Origin: Candidatus Brocadiales bacterium
GTDB lineage: Bacteria > Planctomycetota > Brocadiia > Brocadiales > Bathyanammoxibiaceae
Length of the DNA: 15,105 nucleotides
Direction of reading: 5' to 3'
Assembly: GCA_030586765.1 (NCBI GenBank)
Contig: JAUQZZ010000033.1
Coordinates: 1 to 15,105, forward strand
This document shows, piece by piece, positions 1 to 5,889 of the stretch (positions within the stretch are counted from its first letter, which is position 1; every line of letters begins with the position of its first letter). A program made the position numbers and the translations under genes. The notes under the pieces were generated by a model. That model saw only the letters and a program-made list of their open reading frames with translations, ran no database searches and had not been told where the DNA came from.

Positions 1-764
1 GCGTAAAGGAAGGCCCTTTTAGTGGGCTTCACCAGTAATATGCCCACTTCATACAGGGCCACCACAGGCAGGGCTGTGGCCGTCTGGGTGAAGGGGTCGG
101 CAGTAGGGGTGATGATGGCCGCCAGGACAAAGGCCCCAAAGAAGGCGTATCTCCGCCACCCGATATAATCCTCTGCACGAAACATCCCCACCTTTGATAG
201 GAGGAGCATCACCAGGGGCAGTTGAAATATTAGCCCAAGGGCCAGGGTTAGTAAGAAGACCAGGGTGATATACTGGGACATGGTGATTACAGGCTCAATC
301 CCAGGCCCCAGGATGCCTATCAGGAATTTCAAGGCCAGGGGTATGAGGATGAAGTAGCCGAAGAGGCCTCCTGTAATAAAGCCTCCAAAGGACAGGGGGA
401 TAAAGAACTTTGCGTACCTGCGTTCGTGTTTATAAAGACCTGCCGCAATAAACTTCCAGGCCTGATAGACTATGACAGGGTAGGCCAGGAATATGGCGCT
501 TATGAGGCAGAGTTTCAGGTAGGCAAAGAAGCCCTCCTGGTAGCTCAAGACCTTAAGGGTAACGGGGAGCCCTAACCTCTCCATGGTAAGGCTGTGGGGC
601 CTCTTGGCTATCCAGAGGATATGGGTTTTGACCACCCAACTGAGGACGAAGCAGACCATTATGGCAAGGACGCACAGAATTATCCTTGTCCTCAGCTCCT
701 CCAGGTGTTCACCCAGGGTGAGTCTTTTTTCCTCGATTTCTTTTTCCGCCTCTTTTATGGGCAT
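1..764 (-). CDS. tatC: Sec-independent protein translocase TatC (3' end cut by window edge)
   Basis: Reading the minus strand from an ATG at 764-762 gives 254 uninterrupted codons that run off the left edge. TatC is the multi-spanning core of the twin-arginine translocase and binds the RR signal peptide of folded, often cofactor-containing, export substrates. Visible family marks are the N-terminal HLEELRTR at residues 20-27, the YQAWKFIAAGLYKHERR block at 100-116 (with the conserved Glu at 114), a PTADPFTQ stretch near 220-227 and about six hydrophobic segments. The FExP motif common in the fifth helix region reads FQLP (180-183), a tolerated variant as I recall. TatC proteins are about 250 residues long, so only a few C-terminal residues should be missing. 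The gene is divergent from ribH and no tatA is seen here. Two other proteins in the window carry Tat motifs and are likely clients. Confidence 0.96.
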   Translation of the reverse strand, partial: MPIKEAEKEIEEKRLTLGEHLEELRTRIILCVLAIMVCFVLSWVVKTHILWIAKRPHSLTMERLGLPVTLKVLSYQEGFFAYLKLCLISAIFLAYPVIVYQAWKFIAAGLYKHERRYAKFFIPLSFGGFITGGLFGYFILIPLALKFLIGILGPGIEPVITMSQYITLVFLLTLALGLIFQLPLVMLLLSKVGMFRAEDYIGWRRYAFFGAFVLAAIITPTADPFTQTATALPVVALYEVGILLVKPTKRAFLY

Positions 765-1065
765 GGTATTGTCTTCTCGCAGGGCTGAAGCCCTGCGCTA
801 CCCCATAATACATTTATGGGCATGGCGTTTCTTCCTTCCAGAATGCAAGGCTAAAGCCTTGCCCTACCGCTCATTTTCTTTTTCTGCCTCTTTTATTTGG
901 CATCGGTCTTTTTGCAGGCTAAAACCCCACCAACTTCTTAATCGTGCTACACAAGGTAGCACGCTACATCCTTATTTTCTTGCAGGGCTGAAGTTCGCCC
1001 TACCCTCTCCTTTTGCGGGTATCGCAGGGCTTAAGCCCTGCCCTACAATTTTTGATTTTTCGGTT
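765..1065. repeat. Gene-free stretch with direct repeats of REP-like half-hairpins
   Basis: Between tatC and the complete element at 1066 lies a series of short palindromes, each followed by a CTAC-type end in the same direction. They are 778-797 (arms CGCAGGGCT/AGCCCTGCG), 845-862 (GCAAGGCT/AGCCTTGC), a decayed copy at 914-929, 943-963 (CGTGCTAC/GTAGCACG), a decayed copy at 982-1004, and 1024-1041 (perfect 18-base palindrome GCAGGGCTTAAGCCCTGC). Read on the minus strand the better copies begin GTAG or GGTAG followed by a hairpin, the architecture of REP sequences. Each resembles one half of the complete two-hairpin elements at 1066, 4202 and 5757. Open frames crossing this stretch have no recognisable protein character. 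No convincing promoter for tatC was seen here. Confidence 0.75.
876..903 (-). repeat. Duplicated fragment of the tatC 5' end
   Basis: This 28-base stretch matches the first codons of tatC (738-764) with one C-to-T change and a one-base insertion plus local change near the start codon, so it cannot be read in frame. A shorter copy of the start region, TTTATGGGCAT, is also found intact at 813-823 (original at 754-764). Each copy sits next to a REP-like half-hairpin, which suggests that hairpin plus tatC start was duplicated as a unit and then decayed. Confidence 0.7.
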
Positions 1066-1127
1066 ACGTAGGGAGGGCCTTTATGGCCCTCCGAGAAGGT
1101 GGAGGGGGACAAGCCCCCTCCCTACGT
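1066..1127. repeat. Complete two-hairpin REP-like (BIME-like) element
   Basis: An outer inverted repeat of 9 bases (ACGTAGGGA at 1066-1074, TCCCTACGT at 1119-1127) encloses two hairpins: arms GGAGGGCC/GGCCCTCC at 1072-1079 and 1085-1092, and arms GGAGGGGG/CCCCCTCC at 1101-1108 and 1114-1121. Each half starts with GTAG at its outer foot when read inward. Same plan as the elements at 4202-4258 and 5757-5815. It lies between divergent tatC and ribH, so a shared terminator role is unlikely; a DNA-level or mobile role is more plausible. Confidence 0.8.
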
Positions 1128-1181
1128 CAGTGGGCAGTGCCCTCAAATACGGTATCTCTTTTCCCCAAAAGTATTTATTTT

Positions 1182-1190
1182 TGTTATAAT
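1182..1190 (+). promoter_or_regulatory. Extended -10 promoter of the ribH-nusB-ftsY operon
   Basis: TGTTATAAT is a perfect TATAAT preceded by the TGn extension, in an A/T-rich tract. The -35 position is poor (TCCCCA at 17 bases), which is usual for extended -10 promoters. It is about 128 bases upstream of ribH and predicts a start near 1197. Confidence 0.55.
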
Positions 1191-1196
1191 AATACA

Positions 1197-1317
1197 GTCT
1201 AAGGGGAATTACAAGGCTTTGAAATGCCTTGAAACAAGGTAATCTTTCTGGTATCTTATGGTCTTTACTCTATAGGACCTTTCCTTAGCTTCTTAAAAAC
1301 TTTAATAGGAGCAGGCC
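1197..1317 (+). other. ribH leader with mutually exclusive hairpins
   Basis: The predicted leader contains three complementary short blocks: CAAGGC at 1212-1217, GCCTTG at 1226-1231 and CAAGG at 1235-1239. The middle block can pair with either neighbour but not both. The canonical conserved segments of the FMN (RFN) riboswitch are not present. An AGGAG ribosome binding site at 1307-1311 ends the leader, 6 bases before the ribH ATG. Whether the alternative pairing regulates anything is inference. Confidence 0.35.
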
Positions 1318-1803
1318 ATGGGCAAGACATATGAAGGCAATCTCATAGGTACAGGGAAGGTCTTTTGCATCGTGGTGAGCAGGTTTAACGAATTTATCTC
1401 TAAGAAGCTCTTGGAGGGTGCCCAGGATTGCCTCCTCAGGCATGGTACACGGGCAGAGGATATAGAGGTCTGCTGGGTTCCTGGGTCCTTTGAAATCCCT
1501 ATGGCAGCCCTATCCCTGGCAAAGACAAAGCGCTATCATGCCCTTATCTGCCTTGGGGCCGTTCTCCGAGGGGATACCCCGCACTTTGAGTATGTTGCAA
1601 GTGAGGTGGCCAAGGGTGTGGCCAGTGTGGGGCTGGAGACGGGTGTACCCACCATCTTCGGCGTTATCACCGCCGAGACCCTGGAGCAGGCCATTGACCG
1701 TGCTGGTGCCAGGGACGGCAACCGTGGTGCTGAGGCTGCCATGAGTGCTATTGAGATGGCCAATCTATTTGGAAAATTGGGTTCAGAAAGGCGTGGTAAG
1801 TAG
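1318..1803 (+). CDS. ribH: 6,7-dimethyl-8-ribityllumazine synthase
   Basis: The 161-residue product matches lumazine synthase throughout. The enzyme condenses 5-amino-6-ribitylamino-uracil with 3,4-dihydroxy-2-butanone 4-phosphate, the penultimate step of riboflavin synthesis, in the cytoplasm as an icosahedral or pentameric assembly. Seen motifs are SRFNEFI at 21-27 (the aromatic substrate-stacking Phe), VPGSFEIP at 54-61, GAVLRGDTPHFEYV at 80-93 with the catalytic His at 89, and GNRGAEAA near 134-141 for phosphate binding and closure. The ATG has a well-placed AGGAG 6 bases upstream. The stop is one base from the next start, so ribH and nusB are co-transcribed; a rib-nusB pairing is also seen in E. 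coli. The flavin supply would serve redox enzymes generally. Confidence 0.97.
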   Translation: MGKTYEGNLIGTGKVFCIVVSRFNEFISKKLLEGAQDCLLRHGTRAEDIEVCWVPGSFEIPMAALSLAKTKRYHALICLGAVLRGDTPHFEYVASEVAKGVASVGLETGVPTIFGVITAETLEQAIDRAGARDGNRGAEAAMSAIEMANLFGKLGSERRGK

Positions 1804-1804
1804 T

Positions 1805-3106
1805 ATGAGAAAGAGGACTCGGGCCAGGGAACTGGCCCTCCAGGCCCTCTATCAAATAGAGGTCAGAGGTGAAGAGGCCCTGGAGGACGCCTTATCCTTT
1901 TGTGCCCACGGGGCAGGGGATACAGAGGTCTCACAGTTTGCCTCGCAGTTAGTGGAAGGCTGTCGCAAGGGCAGAAGGGTAATAGATGAAGAGATAGCCT
2001 CTGTAGTGGAGAATTGGGAGCTACCTCGAATGGCAACTATAGACCGCTGCATCCTGAGGCTCAGCGTGTACGAACTCCTTTACAGGGAAGACATACCTCC
2101 CAAGGTCTCTATCAATGAGGCCATAGAACTGGCAAAGAAATACAGTACGGAGAAATCAGGTAACTTTGTTAACGGCGTGCTGGACAAGATTTACGAACGC
2201 CACCAGGAGACTAAGGCCAGTAGGTCTACCTCCAGCGGATTAGAGGAGCCACTGATTACAGAGTACGGGGAGGCAGACCTCCACGTCCATACCATTTGCT
2301 CTGACGGCACCTCTACCCCCGAGGAGGTAGTAGAAGAGGCGGCCCGCATAGGCCTTAAGACCGTAGGCATAACAGACCACGACTCCATAGAGGCCATTAG
2401 GCCTGCCCAGAGGGCAGGCCTTAAGAAGGGGGTTCACGTAATACCAGGCATAGAACTCTCTGGTTACTACGAGCCTAGTGAGGTACACATCCTGGGTCTT
2501 TTCATAAATATAGAGGATAAGGCCCTTCTGGACAAGCTCCAGGAGATGCGCAGGGACAGGGTTAGTAGGGTGTCGGCCATGGTGGAGAAACTAAGGCCAC
2601 TGGGCATAAAGATAGAGGCACAGGAGATACTGGATGTTGCAGGGGGAAGCCCCCCAGGGAGGATGCACGTAGCAGAGGCACTGTTAAAGAAGGGCTACTG
2701 TGCAGACTATCAAGAGGCCTTTCAAAGGTATATAGGGGACGAGGGGCCTGCCTATGTACCCAAGAAGACCATCACCCCCCAGGAGGCCGTTGAACTCATC
2801 CTGTGCACAGGTGGGGCACCTGTCTACACCCATCCAGGTCTCACCAAGAGGGACGACCTTATCCCCCATTTAGTTGAGAGTGGCATACAGGCCATAGAGG
2901 TTTATTATCCCAACCATACCCCTGAGATGGTGGAGAGGTACCTCCGGATAGCCAAGCAGTATGACTTGTTAGTAACCGGGGGCTCTGATTTTCACGGTCT
3001 TAGGAAGCCTAACGTACCCTTGGGTAGGGTAAGGGTTCCCAGCCAGCTTGTAGTGGCCCTGAGGGAGCGCTGTCTCCAGAGGCGGAGTGCGACTGTAGCC
3101 CTATAA
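1805..3106 (+). CDS. nusB: Fusion of transcription antitermination factor NusB with a PHP phosphoesterase (YciV/RNase AM type)
   Basis: A single open frame of 433 residues. Residues 1-135 are NusB: the RARELALQALYQ start, the PRMATIDRCILRLSVYELLY helix at 74-93 and INEAIELAKKYS at 103-114, ending in the usual KSGNFVNGVLDKI. NusB binds boxA of rRNA leaders with NusE. After a polar linker (about 136-154) comes a complete PHP domain, 155-433, with metal motifs DLHVHT (158-163), SDG (166-168), ITDHD (189-193), GIEL (215-218), GRMH (285-288), YTHPG (341-345) and GSDFHG (393-398). This order is that of the YciV family, which includes RNase AM, a 5'-3' exonuclease maturing rRNA 5' ends, and nucleoside bisphosphate phosphatases. 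The ATG at 1805 is preferred over an in-frame ATG at 1745 inside ribH because NusB proteins start here. The one-base gap from ribH suggests translational coupling. No frameshift or stop separates the domains. Confidence 0.93.
   Translation: MRKRTRARELALQALYQIEVRGEEALEDALSFCAHGAGDTEVSQFASQLVEGCRKGRRVIDEEIASVVENWELPRMATIDRCILRLSVYELLYREDIPPKVSINEAIELAKKYSTEKSGNFVNGVLDKIYERHQETKASRSTSSGLEEPLITEYGEADLHVHTICSDGTSTPEEVVEEAARIGLKTVGITDHDSIEAIRPAQRAGLKKGVHVIPGIELSGYYEPSEVHILGLFINIEDKALLDKLQEMRRDRVSRVSAMVEKLRPLGIKIEAQEILDVAGGSPPGRMHVAEALLKKGYCADYQEAFQRYIGDEGPAYVPKKTITPQEAVELILCTGGAPVYTHPGLTKRDDLIPHLVESGIQAIEVYYPNHTPEMVERYLRIAKQYDLLVTGGSDFHGLRKPNVPLGRVRVPSQLVVALRERCLQRRSATVAL
2399..2421 (+). other. Perfect 10-bp hairpin inside the PHP coding region
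   Basis: Arms AGGCCTGCCC (2399-2408) and GGGCAGGCCT (2412-2421) flank the 3-base loop AGA. It lies in frame in codons for the segment following ITDHD. The GC-rich stem would be stable in mRNA. It has no U-tract, so it is not an intrinsic terminator. Confidence 0.6.
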
Positions 3107-3115
3107 GGAGATAAT

Positions 3116-4198
3116 ATGGTATTTGATTACTTAAAAGAACTTGCCGGCCTGGGGGAGGCCAAGAAAGAGATTAAGGAGGGGGTCAAGGAGACCCTTATTA
3201 AGGAAGAGAAGGAGGAGGTAAAAGAGGCGGTTAAGGAGGAGGTTAAGCAAGAAAAACCAGATTCTTCCTGGCTCTCCTTAGACTCATGGTTCTCCCTGGA
3301 AGACCTTAAAAAGGGACTGGAGAAGACCCGCAGTCGACTGGAGAGTAGCCTGAAGGACCTCCTGGCCGTGGAGCAGGGACTTAGTGAGGAGGTTCTGGAG
3401 GAGCTTGAGGCAGCACTGATAGAATCTGACATGGGGGTCAGGCCTGTTACAAAGCTCATGGGGGAACTCAGGAGGGCCTGGGAGGCCAGAGAAGTCACCG
3501 ACAGCGCAGGGATTAAGGAATTCCTTAAAAGGAGACTCAAGGAGAGTTTTAAAGACCTTAATCAAGAGCTGAATATGGCCCCTACCCCGCCCACAGTAAT
3601 CATAGTGGCGGGGGTAAACGGCAGCGGTAAGACTACCTCTATTGCGAAGCTGGGGTATATGTTTACAAAGGAGGGCAAGCAGGTGCTCCTTGCCGCAGGG
3701 GATACCTTCAGGGCAGCCGCAGTTGAGCAACTAGAGATATGGTCAAGGCGCATAGGAGCCCAGATTATAAAACACCAGGCAGGTGCTGACCCTGCGGCAG
3801 TAGCCTACGACGCCTTAGAGGCAGGCCTGGCCAGGGGTGTAGATGTAGTCATTGTGGATACTGCTGGAAGGCTCCACACTAAACAAAATCTTATGCAGGA
3901 ACTGGGTAAGATAAAGAGGGTCATCTCGAAGAGGATAGAGCATGCCCCTCATGAGGTACTCATGGTGTTGGATGCTACTACGGGCCAAAACGCCATCTCC
4001 CAGGCGAAGCTCTTCAGGCAGGCCATAGACATCACGGGCATCTTCCTGGCAAAACTTGACGGCACTGCCAAAGGTGGTATAGTAATTGGTATGCAGGACG
4101 AGATAAAGATACCTGTAAAGTTCGTGGGTCTGGGGGAAAGGGCCGAAGACATACAAAAATTTAATCCCGAAGGCTTTGTGGATGCCCTCTTTGACTAA
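3116..4198 (+). CDS. ftsY: Signal recognition particle receptor FtsY
   Basis: The 360-residue product is the SRP receptor GTPase, which docks ribosome-SRP complexes at the inner membrane for co-translational insertion. Residues 14-47 form a very charged, Glu/Lys-rich helical segment corresponding to the variable acidic A domain. An N-domain helical bundle follows (about 62-150), then the G domain: P-loop GVNGSGKTT (166-174), DTFRAAA (196-202), DTAGR (248-252), AKLDGTAKGG (312-321) and the GLGE closing motif (338-341). All guanine-binding and SRP-interface motifs are intact. The AAGGAG ribosome site at 3105-3110 overlaps the previous stop codon and is 5 bases from the ATG, so the gene is the third in the ribH operon. 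Length is normal for bacterial FtsY. Confidence 0.97.
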   Translation: MVFDYLKELAGLGEAKKEIKEGVKETLIKEEKEEVKEAVKEEVKQEKPDSSWLSLDSWFSLEDLKKGLEKTRSRLESSLKDLLAVEQGLSEEVLEELEAALIESDMGVRPVTKLMGELRRAWEAREVTDSAGIKEFLKRRLKESFKDLNQELNMAPTPPTVIIVAGVNGSGKTTSIAKLGYMFTKEGKQVLLAAGDTFRAAAVEQLEIWSRRIGAQIIKHQAGADPAAVAYDALEAGLARGVDVVIVDTAGRLHTKQNLMQELGKIKRVISKRIEHAPHEVLMVLDATTGQNAISQAKLFRQAIDITGIFLAKLDGTAKGGIVIGMQDEIKIPVKFVGLGERAEDIQKFNPEGFVDALFD

Positions 4199-4201
4199 TA
4201 T

Positions 4202-4258
4202 GGATAGGTGGCCCTTTCTAGGGCCGCATTAAACGGGGCTAGAAAGCCCCGCCTATCC
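4202..4258. repeat. Complete two-hairpin REP-like element after ftsY
   Basis: An outer stem of 9 pairs (GGATAGGTG at 4202-4210 against CGCCTATCC at 4250-4258, one T-G wobble) encloses hairpins with arms GGCCCT/AGGGCC (4210-4215, 4220-4225, loop TTCT) and GGGGCT/AGCCCC (4235-4240, 4245-4250, loop AGAA). The two loops are reverse complements, so the whole element is an inverted repeat of hairpin halves. The foot reads ATAG rather than GTAG. It begins 3 bases after the ftsY stop and may end or stabilise the operon transcript, but there is no T-tract. Confidence 0.8.
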
Positions 4259-4353
4259 GATGAGTGTTACCCCAAGAGGAGGGGAGAATCGGAGCCATCC
4301 GTGTCTCTTTGATTTCTTAGGCCGAGAGCAGAAGACAGAAAGGAGAAGAAACT

Positions 4354-4689
4354 ATGAGGCATTTACTTTTGGTAGCGTTATTCTTATTCCCAGCCTTCTT
4401 TACCACCGGTACAGCCTTAGCGGAAGAAAAAAAGGCATCATCGAAGATGTGCGTCATCGCAACAGATAAGACAGGCAAGGAGGTGGATGGTGTTCTTGTG
4501 GACGTAGTATGTGCTGGGGAAAAGAAATCTTATACCACAGATAAGACAGGGAAGACTTGCATAGAGGTTGCTGGACCCCTTATAGAGAGCATCACCATTA
4601 CAAAAGACGACTGCCAGGAGAGATTAGCACCTGTGGGAGTGCTGGATGGGATGAAGGTAATTATAACCCTCCACTGCTGGCCTAAGTAG
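4354..4689 (+). CDS. Small secreted cysteine-containing protein of unknown function
   Basis: A 111-residue protein with a clear Sec signal peptide: MRH, a hydrophobic core to about residue 18 and a likely cleavage after TALA (23). The mature part of about 88 residues has five cysteines (33, 53, 69, 87, 108) and reads like one small beta-sandwich, with spaced TDKTGK motifs at 38-43 and 62-67, similar in feel to carboxypeptidase-regulatory-like or CNA-B folds; this is only a structural impression. The ATG has a strong AGGAG at 4341-4345, 8 bases away. It ends 23 bases before the Tat-exported DUF362 gene and is probably its operon partner, placing it in the periplasm with that protein. I do not recognise a named family. 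Confidence 0.8.
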   Translation: MRHLLLVALFLFPAFFTTGTALAEEKKASSKMCVIATDKTGKEVDGVLVDVVCAGEKKSYTTDKTGKTCIEVAGPLIESITITKDDCQERLAPVGVLDGMKVIITLHCWPK

Positions 4690-4712
4690 TGTATAGGGTA
4701 TATGAGTTTTAG

Positions 4713-5699
4713 ATGAATGACTGTGTATCCAGAAGGACTTTTCTAAAGACCGCCGTAGGGGTGGGTGCAGGTCTCTACGGCCTCTCTTATCTCAGTTCCC
4801 TTCCAAGAGAGCATCCCCTTAAGAGGTTCAAGGAAGGTGCCCTGAAGAAGGGCATCGTGGTAGTCCATGGCTCTGAGAAGGAAGGAATGGATGAAGAGAA
4901 GACTATAAAGGAGATGGTCAAGAGGGCCATCACTGCCCTGGGGGGCCTGGAGAAGCTGGTCTCCAGGGGCGACAGGGTGGTTATTAAACCCAATATATCC
5001 TGGAACAGGTCCCCGGAGTTTGCCGCCAACACCAATCCCTTTTTAGTGGCCTCCCTTGTGGAGATGTGCCTGGAGGCAGGCGCCTCCAGGGTAAGGGTTA
5101 TAGACCACACCTGTTCAAGTAATCCCAGGCCCTCTTACGAGATTAGCGGCATTGCCCAGGCGGCTAGGAGGGCAGGGGCAGAGGTATGCTTTGTGGATAC
5201 CTCTCGATTTAGAGAGATACCTATTCCAGGTGGAAAGGCCTTATCCTCCTGGGCCTTCTACGAGGGTTTTGTCCTCCAGGACGAGGTAGACGTCCTCATC
5301 AATGTCCCCATAGCAAAGCACCACAGCACCTCCCGCCTCACCATGGCCCTGAAAAACACCTTCGGGATGGTAGGCTGGGATAGGGGCTCCCTACATAAAG
5401 ACATCCACCCCAAGATAGCAGACCTCAATCGGGTGGTGAAGGTAGACCTGACTGTGCTGGATGCCTACAGGGTGCTCAAGTACCACGGCCCCACAGGTGG
5501 GAGGCTTGAAGATGTAGATAATTCCCCTGAAGGGGCAAGGAGGCTCGTGGTAAGCACAGACCCTGTGAAGGTAGATTCCTACGGTGCCACCCTCTTCGGG
5601 CTTAGGGGGGAGGATGTGGGTTTTATAAGGGAAGCCCAGGAGGCGGGCCTTGGCGAGATTGATTATAGACTGCAGGGGTTTGAAGAAATATCTATATGA
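4713..5699 (+). CDS. Tat-exported DUF362 family protein
   Basis: The 328-residue product starts with a near-perfect twin-arginine signal, SRRTFLK at 6-12, followed by a small, Gly/Ala-rich hydrophobic stretch to about residue 30. The rest matches the DUF362 family: VVIKPNISWN (89-98), EAGASRVRVIDH (121-132), VDVLINVPIAKHH (192-204), ALKNTFGMVGWDR (212-224), GPTGG (259-263) and STDPVKVDSYG (281-291). The biochemical role of DUF362 is not settled; family members often occur beside iron-sulfur proteins or carry ferredoxin domains themselves, though this one has no ferredoxin motif. Neighbours are the small secreted protein upstream and the polyferredoxin 190 bases downstream, suggesting an envelope redox module. 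The ribosome binding site is weak; the start is fixed by the Tat signal. Export through the TatC encoded in this window is inferred. Confidence 0.9.
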   Translation: MNDCVSRRTFLKTAVGVGAGLYGLSYLSSLPREHPLKRFKEGALKKGIVVVHGSEKEGMDEEKTIKEMVKRAITALGGLEKLVSRGDRVVIKPNISWNRSPEFAANTNPFLVASLVEMCLEAGASRVRVIDHTCSSNPRPSYEISGIAQAARRAGAEVCFVDTSRFREIPIPGGKALSSWAFYEGFVLQDEVDVLINVPIAKHHSTSRLTMALKNTFGMVGWDRGSLHKDIHPKIADLNRVVKVDLTVLDAYRVLKYHGPTGGRLEDVDNSPEGARRLVVSTDPVKVDSYGATLFGLRGEDVGFIREAQEAGLGEIDYRLQGFEEISI

Positions 5700-5736
5700 A
5701 ATTAGACCTCTGCATAAGTTGCCCTAGTACTATGTG

Positions 5737-5760
5737 TCATTCTGAACGAAGCGAAGAATT
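5737..5760 (+). repeat. Short intergenic repeat of the TCATTCTGA...GCGAAGAAT type
   Basis: The 24-base stretch closely resembles a sequence I recall as recurring between genes in many unrelated bacterial genomes. It can fold through ATTCT (5739-5743) and AGAAT (5755-5759). Its last four bases (AATT) are also the left foot of the next two-hairpin element, so the two repeat families abut or are nested here. Only one copy is in this window. Confidence 0.45.
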
Positions 5761-5815
5761 GTAGGGCAACCCTTTAGGGTTGCTTTGTGCAAGGCTAAAG
5801 CCTTGCCCTACAATT
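5757..5815. repeat. Complete two-hairpin REP-like (BIME-like) element
   Basis: A perfect 11-base outer inverted repeat (AATTGTAGGGC at 5757-5767, GCCCTACAATT at 5805-5815) encloses two perfect 7-bp hairpins: GCAACCC/GGGTTGC (5766-5772, 5777-5783, loop TTTA) and GCAAGGC/GCCTTGC (5789-5795, 5800-5806, loop TAAA). Both halves carry GTAG at the outer foot when read inward. It is the best-preserved copy in the window, between the DUF362 gene and the polyferredoxin gene. Confidence 0.85.
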
Positions 5816-5889
5816 TCTTTCCGCCCTAGGTGGATTCCACTTCCTCAGGAGGACAACGGTTTAGGGTTTTCGTTATTCGTTAATACAAA

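Noticed and set aside
898..919. Sigma-54 promoter TGGCAT...TTTGCA
   Set aside because: The distance between the GG and GC elements is three bases too long, and it lies in a decayed repeat.
583..1071. 162-residue plus-strand open frame over the tatC start and repeat array
   Set aside because: Antisense to the clear TatC reading for its first part and then runs through palindromic repeats; the translation has no family character.
778..1127. CRISPR-like array of short repeats
   Set aside because: Repeats are degenerate palindromes at uneven intervals with no unique spacers of constant length and no cas genes nearby.
1197..1317. FMN riboswitch before ribH
   Set aside because: The conserved RFN segments (such as the GGGGCAGGGTG and ACCGGCGGT blocks) are absent.
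1745..1804. Upstream start for nusB inside ribH
   Set aside because: Would add 20 residues unlike NusB, which begins at the RKRTRARELAL segment; the ATG at 1805 gives the family start.
4260..4469. 69-residue open frame beginning right after the 4202 repeat
   Set aside because: Overlaps the signal-peptide protein in another frame, lacks a ribosome binding site and has no recognisable features.
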